This document shows positions 25,044 through 37,371 of a stretch of 64,000 nt of DNA, in pieces. The stretch comes from Solicoccozyma terricola (Eukaryota; Basidiomycota; Tremellomycetes; Filobasidiales; Piskurozymaceae). The translations under genes were made by a program, and so were the position numbers. The notes beneath the pieces were generated by a model, which saw only the letters and a program-made list of their open reading frames with translations, was not told where the DNA came from and did no database searches. The stretch is from the NCBI GenBank assembly GCA_001600875.1, contig BCLD01000015.1, forward strand, positions 165,862-229,861, in the 5' to 3' direction. How positions within the stretch are numbered: the stretch's first letter is position 1; each line of letters begins with the position of its first letter.

Positions 25044-28000
25044 TCACCAAATATAACTCGCCGGGACCACACCCTCCATCCCATGCGAATCCCTGACAAA
25101 CGACCACTGTTCATCCTCGTGTTCTTCCAGTACCCAAAGCTTGTCATGTATTCGTACGGTCAACTCTCCCTCTTGTTCCCCTACGAAATCATATTTAGCT
25201 TGTGAGGGTCTCCCGAGATGGGACGGTGCACCAGAGTCCTCGGATTGGTCGCCTTCATTCGGCGCCATCGCTCCAGCTGCGTATTCATCAATGGAGCTAC
25301 TATCGGAGTGAGGCTTCTCCTGATGATTGCCACTTGCGACCGTACCGACCATGACAGGCCCAAAGATGGCTTGCTGGATAGCACCAAGTCGTCGTTGATG
25401 TGTACTGTCGGTATCGCTATCATCTGCGGCCCCTGTAGCGTCCCTCTTCGTAGTTTCCGTAGCTGCCGCCTCTCGATGTTTCTGAGACGGCCGACGCCAG
25501 AGGGCGAGGAGGATGCCGATGAGGACGAGGAGAAAAATCAGTCCAGTGGAAATGGCAATGGCGATGAGAACAATGATGCCAACGGCGAGGAAGTCTGTTG
25601 CAGAGAGAACGAGGTCAGATACAATCGAACCCGTCAAGCGACCTCCTCGCACTTACGTTTCGCAGTGAAGCTGAAATTCGGATGCGAGTAGAACAGAGAG
25701 CCGACAGAACCAGGGTTCCCAGTGGCGGAGAGCGAGGTGAGATAAGGGTGCCATTGCTGTCCGTCGAAGAGGGCGCTGGAGAATGTACCGGTGGAACCCA
25801 AGTCCAGATCTCCAGAAACCATGAGCATTCGATCACGCTCGATTGCACCGTTGCCGGAATGTGGTGTGATGAGGGGTACGAAGACGAGCTGCTGAACGAG
25901 AGAGCCAGTGGATAGGGTATTGTCTGAGTGAAGGGAGAAATTGAGTTAGCTATTGTATGGGTCGGGATGCCTTTTGTTGCAATGCAAAACTCACTTTGTT
26001 GGTTCCAAGTCGAGCCATCCCACTGGAGGAAATATGTGCTGTTGTCGGCCAGTGCACTGTAAGACGACTCATACGTTAGCTTCCTACTGAGACAAGTATA
26101 GTTACTACGCAGCTCACGTTCCAGAGACGAAGATGTTGGAGCTGTTACTGTTGTCCACTGTCATTGCCGTTGCAGGACCAAGGACCTGCCCAATGCCAGT
26201 GCCAGCCATGCCAAGAGCAACCCATGTCGAGTTCTGGAAATTGTACTGCGCAACATAGGCAAGCGTACTGTCGGACATGACGAACGATCCGGCAACTACT
26301 AGGACGTCTGACGACGAGCCAGCAAAGTCGATCGCTCGCACCTCGCCGCTCTGCAACCCGCTGCCAAGAGCGGACCATCGGTTCTCAGAGACGGCCCACT
26401 GACAAACAGCAGCGCAGGCGAGTGATCCGGCTGTAGCAAAGTTACCTGCCACAATGACGTTATCCGTGTTGTCGCGTTGAGCAATGCCATTAACAGTGAC
26501 GTTGCTCCCAGAGGCGGCTAAAGAAAGAACACGATGTCAGAATTAACAAGCGAAGGGCGTACCGAGTCCGCAACTCACGAGACAGAGAAGGGATAGTGTT
26601 GGTCATCCATTGATCGCTGGCCAGATTATAGATCGCCAGACCCTGTCCATTGCCTACGGACAAGCTGCCTCCGACGAACAGTTTGTCGCCTACGATAGCG
26701 AGAGCTCTGACAACACCGTTGAGCTGCTGACCTACAGTGCCTGTCAGGGCCTTAGAACCTTGGTTATAAAAACCTAAACCCTCAACGGCAGGTGAAGTTT
26801 TCGAGAAGTTACCGCCGAGAATGGTGATTGTCGGCTTGTCGGATGATGATGAGTTTGTCCAAAAGGCGCCAGCCAGGACAGCAGGTGCCTCCGAGGTGGC
26901 ACGTGGAATTGCCGGTGCCGTTGTGACGGTATTGGTGGCCTGGCGCTTGCCACTCACAACTCCAGATAGTATGTTGACCCATGAACGGGAAATGACATCG
27001 AAAGTGTTGTTTTGAACGGGCTCTCGATTGGACTTGCGGACGTTTCTCGCTGCCGTCGAGGCCCAGGTTGTTACATTTCCAATCGATGAGAAGCCGAGTT
27101 GGAGAGTGTCGATAATGGCATTTGACCCTGAGCTGGACAACATAGCAATGCCTTGTGCGTTGTTGGAACTCAGTCCAGAAATTCGACCGCCAAGGTAGGT
27201 CCCGGAAGTAGTGGTGACCGTCTGGCTGACGTTACCGAATACGATGCCTAGGCTGGTCGTATCCCAACTACCCCCAGACGAGTCAGACGTAATGTTCCAG
27301 ATTGCCAACCCACCAGTGACGGAGGAGCTGCTATTACTGTTAAACACGCTGCTGAAATTGCCGGAGACGAGAAGCGACGTGTTGCTGGCGGCTGCTACGA
27401 TCTGGGAAACGGTCCCATCGACACCACCACCCAGCGATGACCATGATTTAGCCGAAGTGTCGTAGCGTACGATTCTCGATAGCGAGCTAGATGAGGCAGA
27501 TTGAGTATCGGTAAATTCGCCGCCAAAGAAGACATATTGTCCGACTGCAACGGCAGTGTGAACGACTCCGTTCAGACCCTGCTTTGGCAAAGGAAGGACA
27601 ATGCCGCTCTCAATGTCAACGGAAAGCACATTGGACCAATTGCCGCTCTGCGAGAAGTTGCCGCCGATGTATGCGACAGAACCGAGCGTGACAATAGCGT
27701 CGACAGACCATCCAGACGCAATGAGAGAGGACGCGGAATTCATGGCTGCACCTGAGCTCAACACGTCGCCGAGAGTGAAGCCAATCCTATCGATGCTGGT
27801 CAGCGATGTATTTGTGAGGGTAGAATTTGCGTTCCAATACGTCGCCGACATAGGCCATTCGAAGACCCCGAAGCCATAATGCGTGCTGGAATTCATGCTC
27901 TGTCCGCCAAGAGTTGTGCCGTTACGGGACGTTGTTCCGTTCTCAGCAGTGGCAGTGAAGACCAACTGGATTTGACCAGCAACAACCTCCCACGTACTTC

Positions 28001-29789
28001 CGCTCGTAGGAGAGGTAGGATTCGCTGACAATGCAAGACTGATGGTGCTCTGGAATGATCCGCTGGTTGACGCTTGCATAAACCCAGAGTAAACCAGCAG
28101 GCGAGCATCTTCGTTTGTCTGTTGACTGACCGTACTGGTATAGCCGAGTGATCCAGAGAAGGGGAATACAGTCATATCCACCGAGGTACGTTTACCGCAG
28201 TCTTGCATCTGGGTGCATCCCGGAACCAGGAGAAAGACGTCATAGTATCCGCTCGATGCAACGTAGGGATAGTAAATGACGCTTGGTCGATCATTGCTCG
28301 ACGTATCCACGGTGGAAACGAGGACGTCCAATACGGTTGCTGGGATGTTGGTGAAGACCTGAGTCTCGGTCCAGGATCCAATCGTTTGCACCTTTGTTTG
28401 AGCGGTACTGCTACCCGTCGAGTTTCCAGCGCAAACATCAGCGTTCTGAGCTTGGACTGCACTTGCGAAGCTGCCGGTTGACAGCGCTTGGAGTCTACTG
28501 AGAGCTGCCGAAAGCCCTTGCCATTCCGAGAGATAAACCTCGAACCCGGTAAGCGTGACCGGCGAGTCGAAGAGGTAGTCTTGGGCGGTAATTGAGGGGT
28601 CAGACGAGAGTGGGCAATGAGAGTAGCACGATTCCATTTTACCGGTGACTGGGTCGATATACGTTAGGTTTTGAAGGGTATTGTCCGGAATAGAAACGAG
28701 GCTGCAACGATGTATTTATTCCACTTAGTCATGCATCGTACCGCCTGGAAACGACACAAATACTCACCAAAACGTCTTTGTTCCTCTTCCATCTAGAACA
28801 AAATTCCCGACTCTCACTCCGCTGACTTCCACGCCACCATTCCCTCCAATCAAAACATCGATTTTCGCCTCAATCCCATCTTGAACCACCCAACCCTGGC
28901 CCTGCGCTGGACAACTGAGCACCCTTGGATCTGCATACTGTTGCAGATTTGGATCGATTGTTGATGGTCCTGCGGAGATAGTGGCGTTGGACAACGAGAT
29001 AGGAGTAAGGTATGCAGATGTGTTGGTTGAGATGGTTCCAGATGGCGCTGACGAGGTTGATGTCATATTGGTGTTACCAGTCGAGTTTGTAGTCGAGTTC
29101 GTTGCAAACGACGTCGTAAATTCTCCTCCAAAAAGGACGGAGGAAGATACGGTGGATGGCGAGATAGTCAACACTGTTCCATTTAGTCCTTGAAATGGTG
29201 GTGGTCCGACACTCCCAGTTCCAGTTTCAAAAACCTTGACACCTCCATCAAATTCTCCACCCAACCAAACCCGTCCATTGGAATCATCACACCAGACAGC
29301 TCTAACTACGCCTGTCACATCGATGCCATTCCAAACATTCCCTCCTATATCATACCTGGCTCCATTCCCCGCTTGCACCCCTCCAATCATCGTAAAATTT
29401 CCAGCAACGAAAACAGTACCGCTACTTGACGATGAATTTGAACTCCATTTGGACCAGCATGTAGCGAGGATTGATCCACCTGGATCTGTAGTTCCAAGGT
29501 AGATCCCAACGTCATCGAATTCCTTCCGAACGAGGGAATCACCATATCTAACATCGGAATGGTTCGTTCCACTACTAGACGAAGACGAGTAAAAGTCCAA
29601 GCCAGAGAAAGATCCTCCTAGTCCTACTGCTCCCATACGAGAGAAATCGATTTGTGGGAGTGAAGAAGGGGCTGTTGATCGCGCTGATGTCGATGGGGAC
29701 AAGAGGATAAGGAGAGAGAGGGAGAGGGAGAGGGAGAGGATGTTGACATGATTAGGAGACCCCCGAGGAAGATGGTGATGGGAATCCAT
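25044..29789 (-). CDS. RAX2: RAX2 cortical polarity marker with C-terminal SH3 domain
   Basis: RAX2 is a large secretory-pathway membrane glycoprotein that marks bud sites or hyphal tips. The ATG at 29789 begins MDSHHHLPRGSPNHVNILSL, and an LSLSLSLSLLILL core makes a signal peptide. The extracellular part consists of kelch/beta-propeller-like units typical of Rax2 (VFVAGNFTMIGG, VWLGGEFDGG, VLFGGEFTTSF, YIGGNFSQSG, YVFFGGEFTDT, LLVSGNFSSV, ILGGNFSKTS, LFVGGSLSV), with dense NxS/T sites. Near the C-terminus is one hydrophobic helix (FLAVGIIVLIAIAISTGLIF), then a basic cytoplasmic segment, and finally AKYDFVGEQEGELTVRIHDK ... EQWSFVRD ... GVVPASYIW, a canonical SH3 domain. The usual yeast Rax2 has only a short tail. 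About six introns are present and the length is roughly 1,450-1,500 residues. Confidence 0.9.
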
Positions 29790-30712
29790 CTCGTTGGAGA
29801 TGATATTCGAGATATAAGATATGCAGAAAGCGCTCTGTAAAGGAGGAGAAGATGTGGATTGATTTGATGGAGTTTGTGGGTCACCGGCCAAACATTTGAT
29901 CAAGATAAGTTCTGGTGGTTTGTTCTTGGTATCTTGCCGTGGTACAGGAGTTCAAAGTATGCTGCAGAGCTGATGAGGAAGCGACAGGAAGTCGTCCGGA
30001 AGGTCGAAGGGTGATTCAAACGAGTGTGTATTGCGTATTTCCCTAAACGCCCATAAACTTCCGTTCCTCCACAACAAGATCGGGCGGTAATTTGAATGTC
30101 GTTTGACTCGCTAAGTATATCAGGGGCTTCCGTGGCAGCTAGTATGAAGCCTGAGTGGCAGTCCTTGAGCTTGTCAGAAATTGAGCCGATGTCTCCTCGA
30201 TGTCAAGAAAGAGTGGGTGAAAGGATACGATAGGAGGATGATGGAGGATGACGAAGGATTTGACGCTGATAAAGGAGATCGGAGTGGTGTGATGAAATTG
30301 AGTTATGAGTTGCTCGGTTGTTGGATAATAGAAATGGTAGAGCTAGCCGAGGGGATTGCTGCTCTGTCGACGGCGAGGGTGGGGGTGGGGTGGTGTAGAG
30401 GGTGATGGGTGCTCAGTCCAATCGAACCTCCTATTGAACTGTTGTTGAATGGCCTCTCCCGCGTCCCCATCCCACGCGACGCCGAACAAACTTTCTCACG
30501 TGGGGTGTGGCGAGGAGGGGCGGCCCCGTCGGAGGTGATGGCGATGGCGTGGAGCTTAGATGGGATGTTCAGGGAGCACATCATAGTAGTCTGTCATCTT
30601 TGTGCTTGGCTGGTCTGGAAGACGTCCTTATAGGTTCAACTTCTGTTTCACCATAATGTCGCAACATCCAAACCCATTTGTTTCGCCACCGATGATCCCA
30701 ACCAGATCCTCC
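29790..30712. other. RAX2 upstream region and MFS 3' region
   Basis: 923 bp with no gene that I can support. Short frames (plus 30181-30405 and 30409-30633) lack family features and introns. A CACGTG occurs near 30489. It is probably the RAX2 promoter plus the 3' UTR of the MFS gene. Confidence 0.45.
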
Positions 30713-32717
30713 TCAATCCCTCTTCAACCCCTTATACCCTGCTCCCACCCCACTGCCCAATAGCATCGCTCCCGTCCACAAGATCAGCAGTCCATAAGCA
30801 CCGACACCGTACGCTCCTTTGGCGTGCTCCAAGCCAGGAAGTGATAGTAGTCCGGTCGACACGGGTCCAGACAGGATGTTGCCAAGTCCACGAGCCACGG
30901 AGAAGAGTGCGTAGATGATTTGTGGGAGTGTTGGATCATTATCTGGATGATGTGACAGCACTAAGTGGAAGGGGTACCTGTCAATCTGGACGGACCGGTG
31001 CACTTACCGCAAACGATGTGGATAAACTTGGGGAACAGAGCAGTGTAGCTGGCAAAAAAGGCGGTGGAGGAACATTCAGCTGCATTTCCTCAGGTATCGG
31101 CCGATCTCAGCTCACTTACCTCCCAGCAAAAGCCCCAAATACCAAACTGAAAACCAACAGCACAGGCTCACTTGCCGCGAACCCCCAGATCAGATAAACA
31201 GACACGCTGGATATGATAGCCATGCCCAGTATGATCCTTCTCGGCCCTACTGTATCTGATATATGGCCGATCAACACTTGACCTGGGACACGACCAAAAT
31301 TCATCATTGCAAGTGTCAAAGTTCCTGCAGTCTCGTTCAGACGAAGGGCGTTGGCGAATGCTATCGGGCAGACATCCCATGTTTCAGTCTCCAACTTGCT
31401 GCAAAGGATATAACTCCACACTCACATGGTAAATAAGTACCAGGTATAAAACTGCCTAGTCCCTGTAACAATACGCCCAACCACAATGCCCAGAACGCCC
31501 ATTTACCTAGGAAATCCCAATGTATCCTAGGCGGCTCACGAGGAACCGCTCGAGTAGACAAAGGTAAGCGTGGTTTGACAAAAGGGATTGTTGCGCTCAG
31601 TATGAGAGCGTAGCCAATTGCCTAGAAGGGGATGAAGTGGTCACTTAAATGGCGTCGAGAAATGTAAGAGAGGAAGAGAAGACTCACAAGGGCGATCAGC
31701 GTGGTCTTGCGGCCATATTTGTTCAGCAGGCCACTGGCAATGAAAGGGATCGTGAGACCACCGACGCCTGTATTAAATACCTCTTAACACTCCGAGTTTT
31801 GACAGCACGGGATAGATCTGGTCATTACTCACCAGTTCCTGAATACATAATTCCGGAGGCAAGGCCCCTTCGCCTTTGCCACCATTCAAACCTACCCGGA
31901 TGCCCACCCGATGAGTCTCAAATTCGGCAGACTAGCGTCAAGGCGACTCACATGTAGGCAGTAGCAGGACAGTACAAGCAAAGGCCACCAAGAGCGAAGA
32001 GTACACCTTGGCTAAGCATGAGCTGCCACGGCTATCATTCCGCCTTCCCGTCTAAGTCTCTGAAATCGAACACAGTGAAAGGTTGCAAACTCACTTCATG
32101 AGCAAAGCCAGCAGCCACCAACCCTAAAGTGCTCAATACCAGTCCAATCCACATCGACAAAGGTCTATATTTCGGATACTTTGCAAGATAGAGAGCTAGA
32201 GGAGGGAGGAAGAGGTACATGATTCCCTGTTCGTGTTTATATCTAAGCCATCGAATCCTGCCGCTTGGAATGGGAATAAGCTCACGGTTGCCACTGTACC
32301 AATCTGTGGTAAGATCGTAGTCGCGTTGGGCCATGTCTGTTCGTAATGTGCAAGGAATACTATTGGCAGGGCAAAACCTGAGCTGTTGATCCAGATGCGA
32401 TACGGAGGAGTCCGAACATACCTCCATAGGATGTTGCAAGGCCTTGAAGGCAACAAAAGGTACCTTAGCACCCCTGGAAGATATAGCTGAGAGAAATCCC
32501 CATGCTCACCCCAGATCAACGTCTCCAAAACAGTAGCGGCGATCAGATACGACCACGCCTGCCTGCCACCATCTACAGGTGGCAGGTCACTGACCAACCT
32601 GCCTTGTTCCTCTTCGACATGAAAGCTCTGCATGCGCGATAGCACTGGAGATTCGGAAGGAGCAACTTCCTCCAGCGGCAGAGCTGTAGTGCTCGATCTG
32701 TCCTTGCTGTCCTCCAT
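30713..32717 (-). CDS. MFS transporter, monocarboxylate-transporter-like
   Basis: About a dozen membrane helices can be read across several exons. After an acidic N-terminus comes VDGGRQAWSYLIAATVLETLIWG, the usual start of fungal MCT-like proteins. Next are TTILPQIGTVATGIMYLFLPPL, MWIGLVLSTLGLVAAGFA, GVLFALGGLCLYCPATAYMFEWWQRRRGLA (loop 4-5), GTGVGGLTIPF, LGVLLQGLGSFIPGTYLPSFA, a loop of the kind VGPRRIILGMAI, and a C-terminal GGLxGPLxGxL-like region around FSVARGLGNILSGPVSTGL. The family exports or imports carboxylates; the substrate is unknown. The start is uncertain: 32717 (MEDSKDRSSTTALPLEEV) is preferred because it leaves room for a promoter, with 32768 and 32804 in frame upstream. The gene is divergent from LSM5. 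Confidence 0.85.
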
Positions 32718-32888
32718 GGCGTCGACGGAATGCAGCTTGGCAGTAGTAAGAGAGATCAGGGGTTGCATGCAGGGGGTAGTCACGCACGCGGACATCGCGT
32801 CCATCTCCGCTAACTTCTCGAACTCGCAATACTTGACATCCTCTCAAGTTATACACACATCTCTACCCACCTGAACATCCCCCATACG

Positions 32889-33438
32889 ATGGCAACGACC
32901 GCCATTCTCCCTCTCGGTGGGTCTATTGCTATCCCTGCCGCGCTCTCTTCGTTTCACTGACCACTCCACATCACTCGGTGCACTCCACAGAGTTGATCGA
33001 CAGATGCATCGGCTCCAGAATATGGGTCATCATGAAAAACGACACAGAGTTTTCTGGTACGCTCATGGGATTCGACGATTACGTCAGTCAGTACCCCCTT
33101 TCTCCTTCTTATTGCTGTGCTGGCGGCATGCTGACGACATTGGCGAGTCAGATATGGTGTTACAAGATGTTACCGAGTAGTAGGTATCCCACACCTCTGC
33201 GCATGAAAGACATCAACTCACTCTCGCTGCTCTTCGTCATTTCTCACAGCCAAGTGACAGCAGAAGGTACCACATCAAGCCCTCTAGGGAAGACGTTGTT
33301 AAATGGAGCTAACATTGCGATGGTAAGTCTTGGAACCTTCACTATACCTCGCTATCTTCTGCTTGAATGAACTGACAACCTGGTGGGATTTCGTCACTCA
33401 AACCATAGCTCATTCCTGGTGGGACCGGTCCACAATAG
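32889..33438 (+). CDS. LSM5: U6 snRNA-associated Sm-like protein LSm5
   Basis: LSm5 is part of the LSm1-7 ring (mRNA decapping) and the LSm2-8 ring (U6 snRNA). Five tiny exons, 32889-32916, 32991-33086, 33152-33179, 33250-33322 and 33409-33438, give 84 residues, a normal length. The reading is [20 protein letters not shown], then [31 protein letters not shown] (Sm1 motif) and [18 protein letters not shown] (Sm2 motif). The exon 2 donor is a weaker GTCAGT, but the N-M-V-L junction is needed by the family. Two exons are only 28 nt. Its start lies 172 bp from that of the divergent MFS gene, so the promoter is probably shared. Confidence 0.94.
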
Positions 33439-33655
33439 GGAGTGGTGGTTAGAGAGTAGTTGAGGAACAGACAGCTTGGCATATCTGCTACGCATAGCTG
33501 TAAACTAGGGTCAATGGAGGTAACAGCTCTCAACTAATACATTCGCGCAAGAGTGTAGTCTGTCTCGACAGCACCTGTATGGTCATTAGAAGATATGACA
33601 CGATGACTATAACGATAATACACTGCTATCAAGCCGCGTTTCCATGACCTCAGCC

Positions 33656-36600
33656 TCACTTCCCACCCTTCTTTCGCTCCTTCCTTTTCCTCCCGATCAC
33701 ACCCCCAAGTTGTTTTCCAAGCGCCTTATCCTTCACATCCTTGGAGTCTCCGGCCTTTGCAGGTGATTCGTTCTTAACGTCGACCTTTGCTCGGCGTGGC
33801 TTTTTGGCTGACCGATCTTCCGATGCGTCACCGTCAACACGAGGGGCAGATGGTTTCTGGCCTGGACGATCAGGACGGGGAGTGTTAGGCCTCTCGGATT
33901 TGACGTTGGACGACGCAGAGGCGAAAGAACCATCTGGTCTCTGTTGCATCGAAGATGAGTGGATCAGAAAACGATGCAAGCTTGTTCCGGACTAAATGGG
34001 ACAACTCACCTTGCGCTTATTGTCTGAAAAGGACGAGCCGGCCGCTCCTCGCTCTTGAGGTTGACCAGTCTTCTCTACTCGTCGCTTGACGACCTGGAAT
34101 GTCAAGATCGGCGTCAGTCTACGCACAACAACCAAGTACAATCTGCGTTCTCACCTGGATGTTTTCAACACTGAACTCGATCAACAGAGTCTTGCCCTGT
34201 CTCATACCATCAGGAAGCGTGTTGGCACCTTCCTTTACCTTCTGCTGGAGTTTCTTGTACTTGAGCTCCTGGTCGTCCAAATCGGAGGCCTTGGCTTCCC
34301 TAGCTGCCACGAGTTTCGCCTTCGTCTTCTTCTCTAGGTCTTCAAGCTCAACGGCGAACCACTCCTTCATCAGTGTTCCAACAGTAGGGTTGTTGTTCGC
34401 CCATCGCAGGACCTTTAGCGCATCCTGATGCGTGCGAAGCTCCAGGAATCCGTACCCCTTCGACTTGCCTTGACCGGTAAGAGGATCAATCTTGTCGGTC
34501 TGACGGACAATCTTGCTCTGCATGACAATGGTGGCTCTCTCGCCTCGCTGCACCTTCTTGCCGGTATGGGCTTGTGGCGAAAGAGTATCGTCCATGGTTT
34601 CATCCCGCGCGAGAGCCTCTCTGGTCTCCGCCTTGACCTCGTTGTCAAATTCGCGAGCGGCGTGAATTGCCAGACGCTTCAACGTTCGGTCGGTCGCGAA
34701 CAATGGCAACTGTCGGATACTGAGACGAGTCTTCGAGATGTAAAGGGCGGGATTGGATTCGAGAAGGGTTCGACGAGCCTTGAAAGACGTTACGCGCTTC
34801 TCGACTTCGATCTCTGGAAGGGAAGAAGCGGCGGGCGTGTTCGGGAAAATGACTGAGAAGAGCGAGCTGAGGCGTCAGGAACAAGAATCCCCATCACGAT
34901 AATCACAGAAACTCACCTCCTTCCCTCATCAAGTAAGTATTACGCTTGTCGGCCTTCTCTCTCATCTTCGCTCCATCTTCCTTCATTTGCGTTGCGTCCT
35001 CGCGGGTGACGGCGCGAATAACGTCTAACGTACGACCATGTAACACTAGCTTGGAAGCCGATGATGCCGATGGGTCGATTGTCAGGATGGACGGAAGAGC
35101 GAACGGGTTCTTAGCTCCAACAGCCTGTCATTCGGTAGTTGATCAGCTATCGCCATTTGGTGAATTCCTCCACGACACTCACTATTCCGTTTGCACCAGT
35201 CACCTCCTTTACTCGGCTAGCTTCTTCCAGAACCTGGTCGGCATCAACAGCCTTCCAGAAACAGGCAAAACCGGTTCCCTTGGAGCGGCCAGTGGCTCGG
35301 TCCATGGTCACTTTTGCGTATCGAAGGGGACCAAAGGTGCGGAATCTATAGGTTTAGACAGTTAGATTCGAGGACTGGAAAGATGCAGATACCATCGTCA
35401 AACCCACAGATTTCGTAGCTCCTCTTCTGTCGCCTCGAAAGGCAGGTTTCGGATGAAAACAGTCGATCCCTCTTCCACGGCAGGAAGCACAGGTTTTGCA
35501 GGTGCTTCTTCCTTCTCATCTACGTCCATAGCGTCCTCGTCCTTGTCCTCACTGTCATCCTCTTCATTCTCAATCGTCGCTGCATCGTCTTCCGCACCCT
35601 TGGCAGCATCCTCCTTGACCTCACTGTCTTCTTCCTCTACCTTTCCCTCCTTATCTTCGTCTTTGTCCTCATCCTTCTTCACTTCCTCCCACTTATCCTT
35701 ACTCAAGGCCCAATCCACCGCCATATTCCTGCCCTCTACTTCCTTGCCATTCAGACCCTCCATAGCCTTCTCGGCATCATTCTTCAACATAAACCAGATG
35801 AAGGCGAATCCACGAGCTCGGGGTGGAGGAGCTGGCTTTGCGGGGTCTTTTGGTAATAGGGAAGGTTGAGTTGGCAAGTTGATAGAAAGAATCGGACCGA
35901 AGGGAAGGAACAGAGCTCGAAGTTGTTGTTCAGTCACCTGATGAAATTTACGGAGTCAGCTTCTGTGTCCCTATGCACAAAGTCCTTCTTCATTAACAAA
36001 CTCACCTTCCAGTGCAAATTCCTGATAATCAGTCTTCCAGCTCGATTTTGGCCCTTCCCATCCGTCCTGGTCGACAAATCCACCCGCTTCTTGAGCACAC
36101 ACGATAGTAGTGCACCTTTGTAGATGTGAGCATGTAGTTTCTTAGCTGCATCCACAGCCTTTGCATGCGTGTCGAAGCGGATGTAGGCTGTAGTATGCGA
36201 TCGTGTGAACAATAGGTTGGTATTCCAAAACGACGTCGGGGACTACTCACCGACATCTCCACCAGCGGCGACTGGCTTCTTCCCGTCCTCTGCTTCATCT
36301 TTCACCGCCGGTGCCTCAACAGGGTAGGTGACAGCCTCTTTCGACTCGATCCCATCATACTTTCGAACTTTCTTCCACAAGGTGTTCTTGTCCAAGTCCT
36401 TGGGGAGACCCGAGAGCACAATTGTACGAATAGCGTTGGGATCGGTAGTTTTCGTAGTAGCCGATGATGCTGTTGCTGGAGTAGGTACTACTGGAGTGGA
36501 TACTGCCGGTGTAGTTGTGGAGGCGTCAGGGTCAGAGGTGTTGATGGACGCTATAGTAGAGGTATGTTCCTCTTTCCGTTGAGCACGAATAGCATGAGAT

Positions 36601-37199
36601 GGCTAGAAGTTGCACGATTGCAAGATTAGGGTCCAAGAGGATGAGCAAGACCAATAGATGATTACTCACTCGGTCCTCGGCCCACTCCACTCGTATCTTC
36701 CTGGTGGAATCTCCAAACGCTCCGCTATTCAACTCAGCTACAGCTTTTTCTGCATCCTCCTTCGTGGTGTATGTGATGTAGCCGACACCTTTTGACGTCC
36801 CACTGTCCTATGGGCGTCGAAGGAACATCAGAATCGTTACAAGTCTTCCTTTACAGCACCAAAGTACCACTCACTCGGTCCTTCACTACGAATCCCGAAC
36901 GAACAGGTCCTATGAAGGAGAAGTGAGTTATGAGATCGGTCGTAGTGGTTGTATATGGCAGAGACGAGATGAAGACTGTCATGCTGGGAGGGCGCTGCTC
37001 GTTAATCTCAAATAATCAGGCCTGCTAGTGATGGCACCACTCACTTGACCTTCTCCTTCCTAACTTTCTTGCCGGCACTCCCGCTGGTCTTCTCCGGCTC
37101 TTCTATCTCTGTCTCTTGCCCCTCCATTGCAGCAACAGCTTGTGCAGCTTGCTCCGCCACTTGCTCGCGTTCTAGATCTTCCTGCTTGCGTTTACCCAT
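33656..37199 (-). CDS. NOP4: NOP4/RBM28 nucleolar RNA-binding protein with four RRMs
   Basis: NOP4 (Nop77, RBM28) is needed for 27S pre-rRNA processing and 60S assembly in the nucleolus. The ATG at 37199 gives MGKRKQEDLEREQVAEQAAQ. RRM1 is TVFISSLPYTTTTTDLITHF with GVGYITYTTKEDAEKAV. RRM2 is interrupted by a Thr/Ala/Pro-rich insert and reads RTIVLSGLPKDLDKNTLW, AYIRFDTHAKAVDAAKKLHA, then RLIIRNLHWKVTEQQLRALF and GFAFIWFMLKNDAEKAMEGL. An acidic insert precedes the next RRM (STVFIRNLPFEATEEELRNL, GTGFACFW). The last RRM follows LYISKTRLSIRQLPLFATDRTLKRLA and ends GYGFLELRTHQDALKVLRW. The tail is lysine/arginine-rich (IGRKRKERKKGGK), fitting a nucleolar protein. There are about nine introns. A CACGTG lies at 37295-37300, just upstream. 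Confidence 0.92.
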
Positions 37200-37371
37200 G
37201 ATTGCTAGAGGTTGAGATATGGTATTGGAGTGGAGGATGAACGGAATGGCTTCGAGTAGCAAGTCGAGCAATAATTTCAGAAGCAATGCCATTTCACGTG
37301 TCAATAAAATTGAGAGCGAGACTTCGCCACTCCCCGCATAATTCGTGTCCTCTCTCTAGTAGATCCACTCT

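Noticed and set aside
35453..35869. Ser-rich plus-strand open frame of 138 codons
   Set aside because: It is antisense to the acidic insert of NOP4 and has no features of its own.
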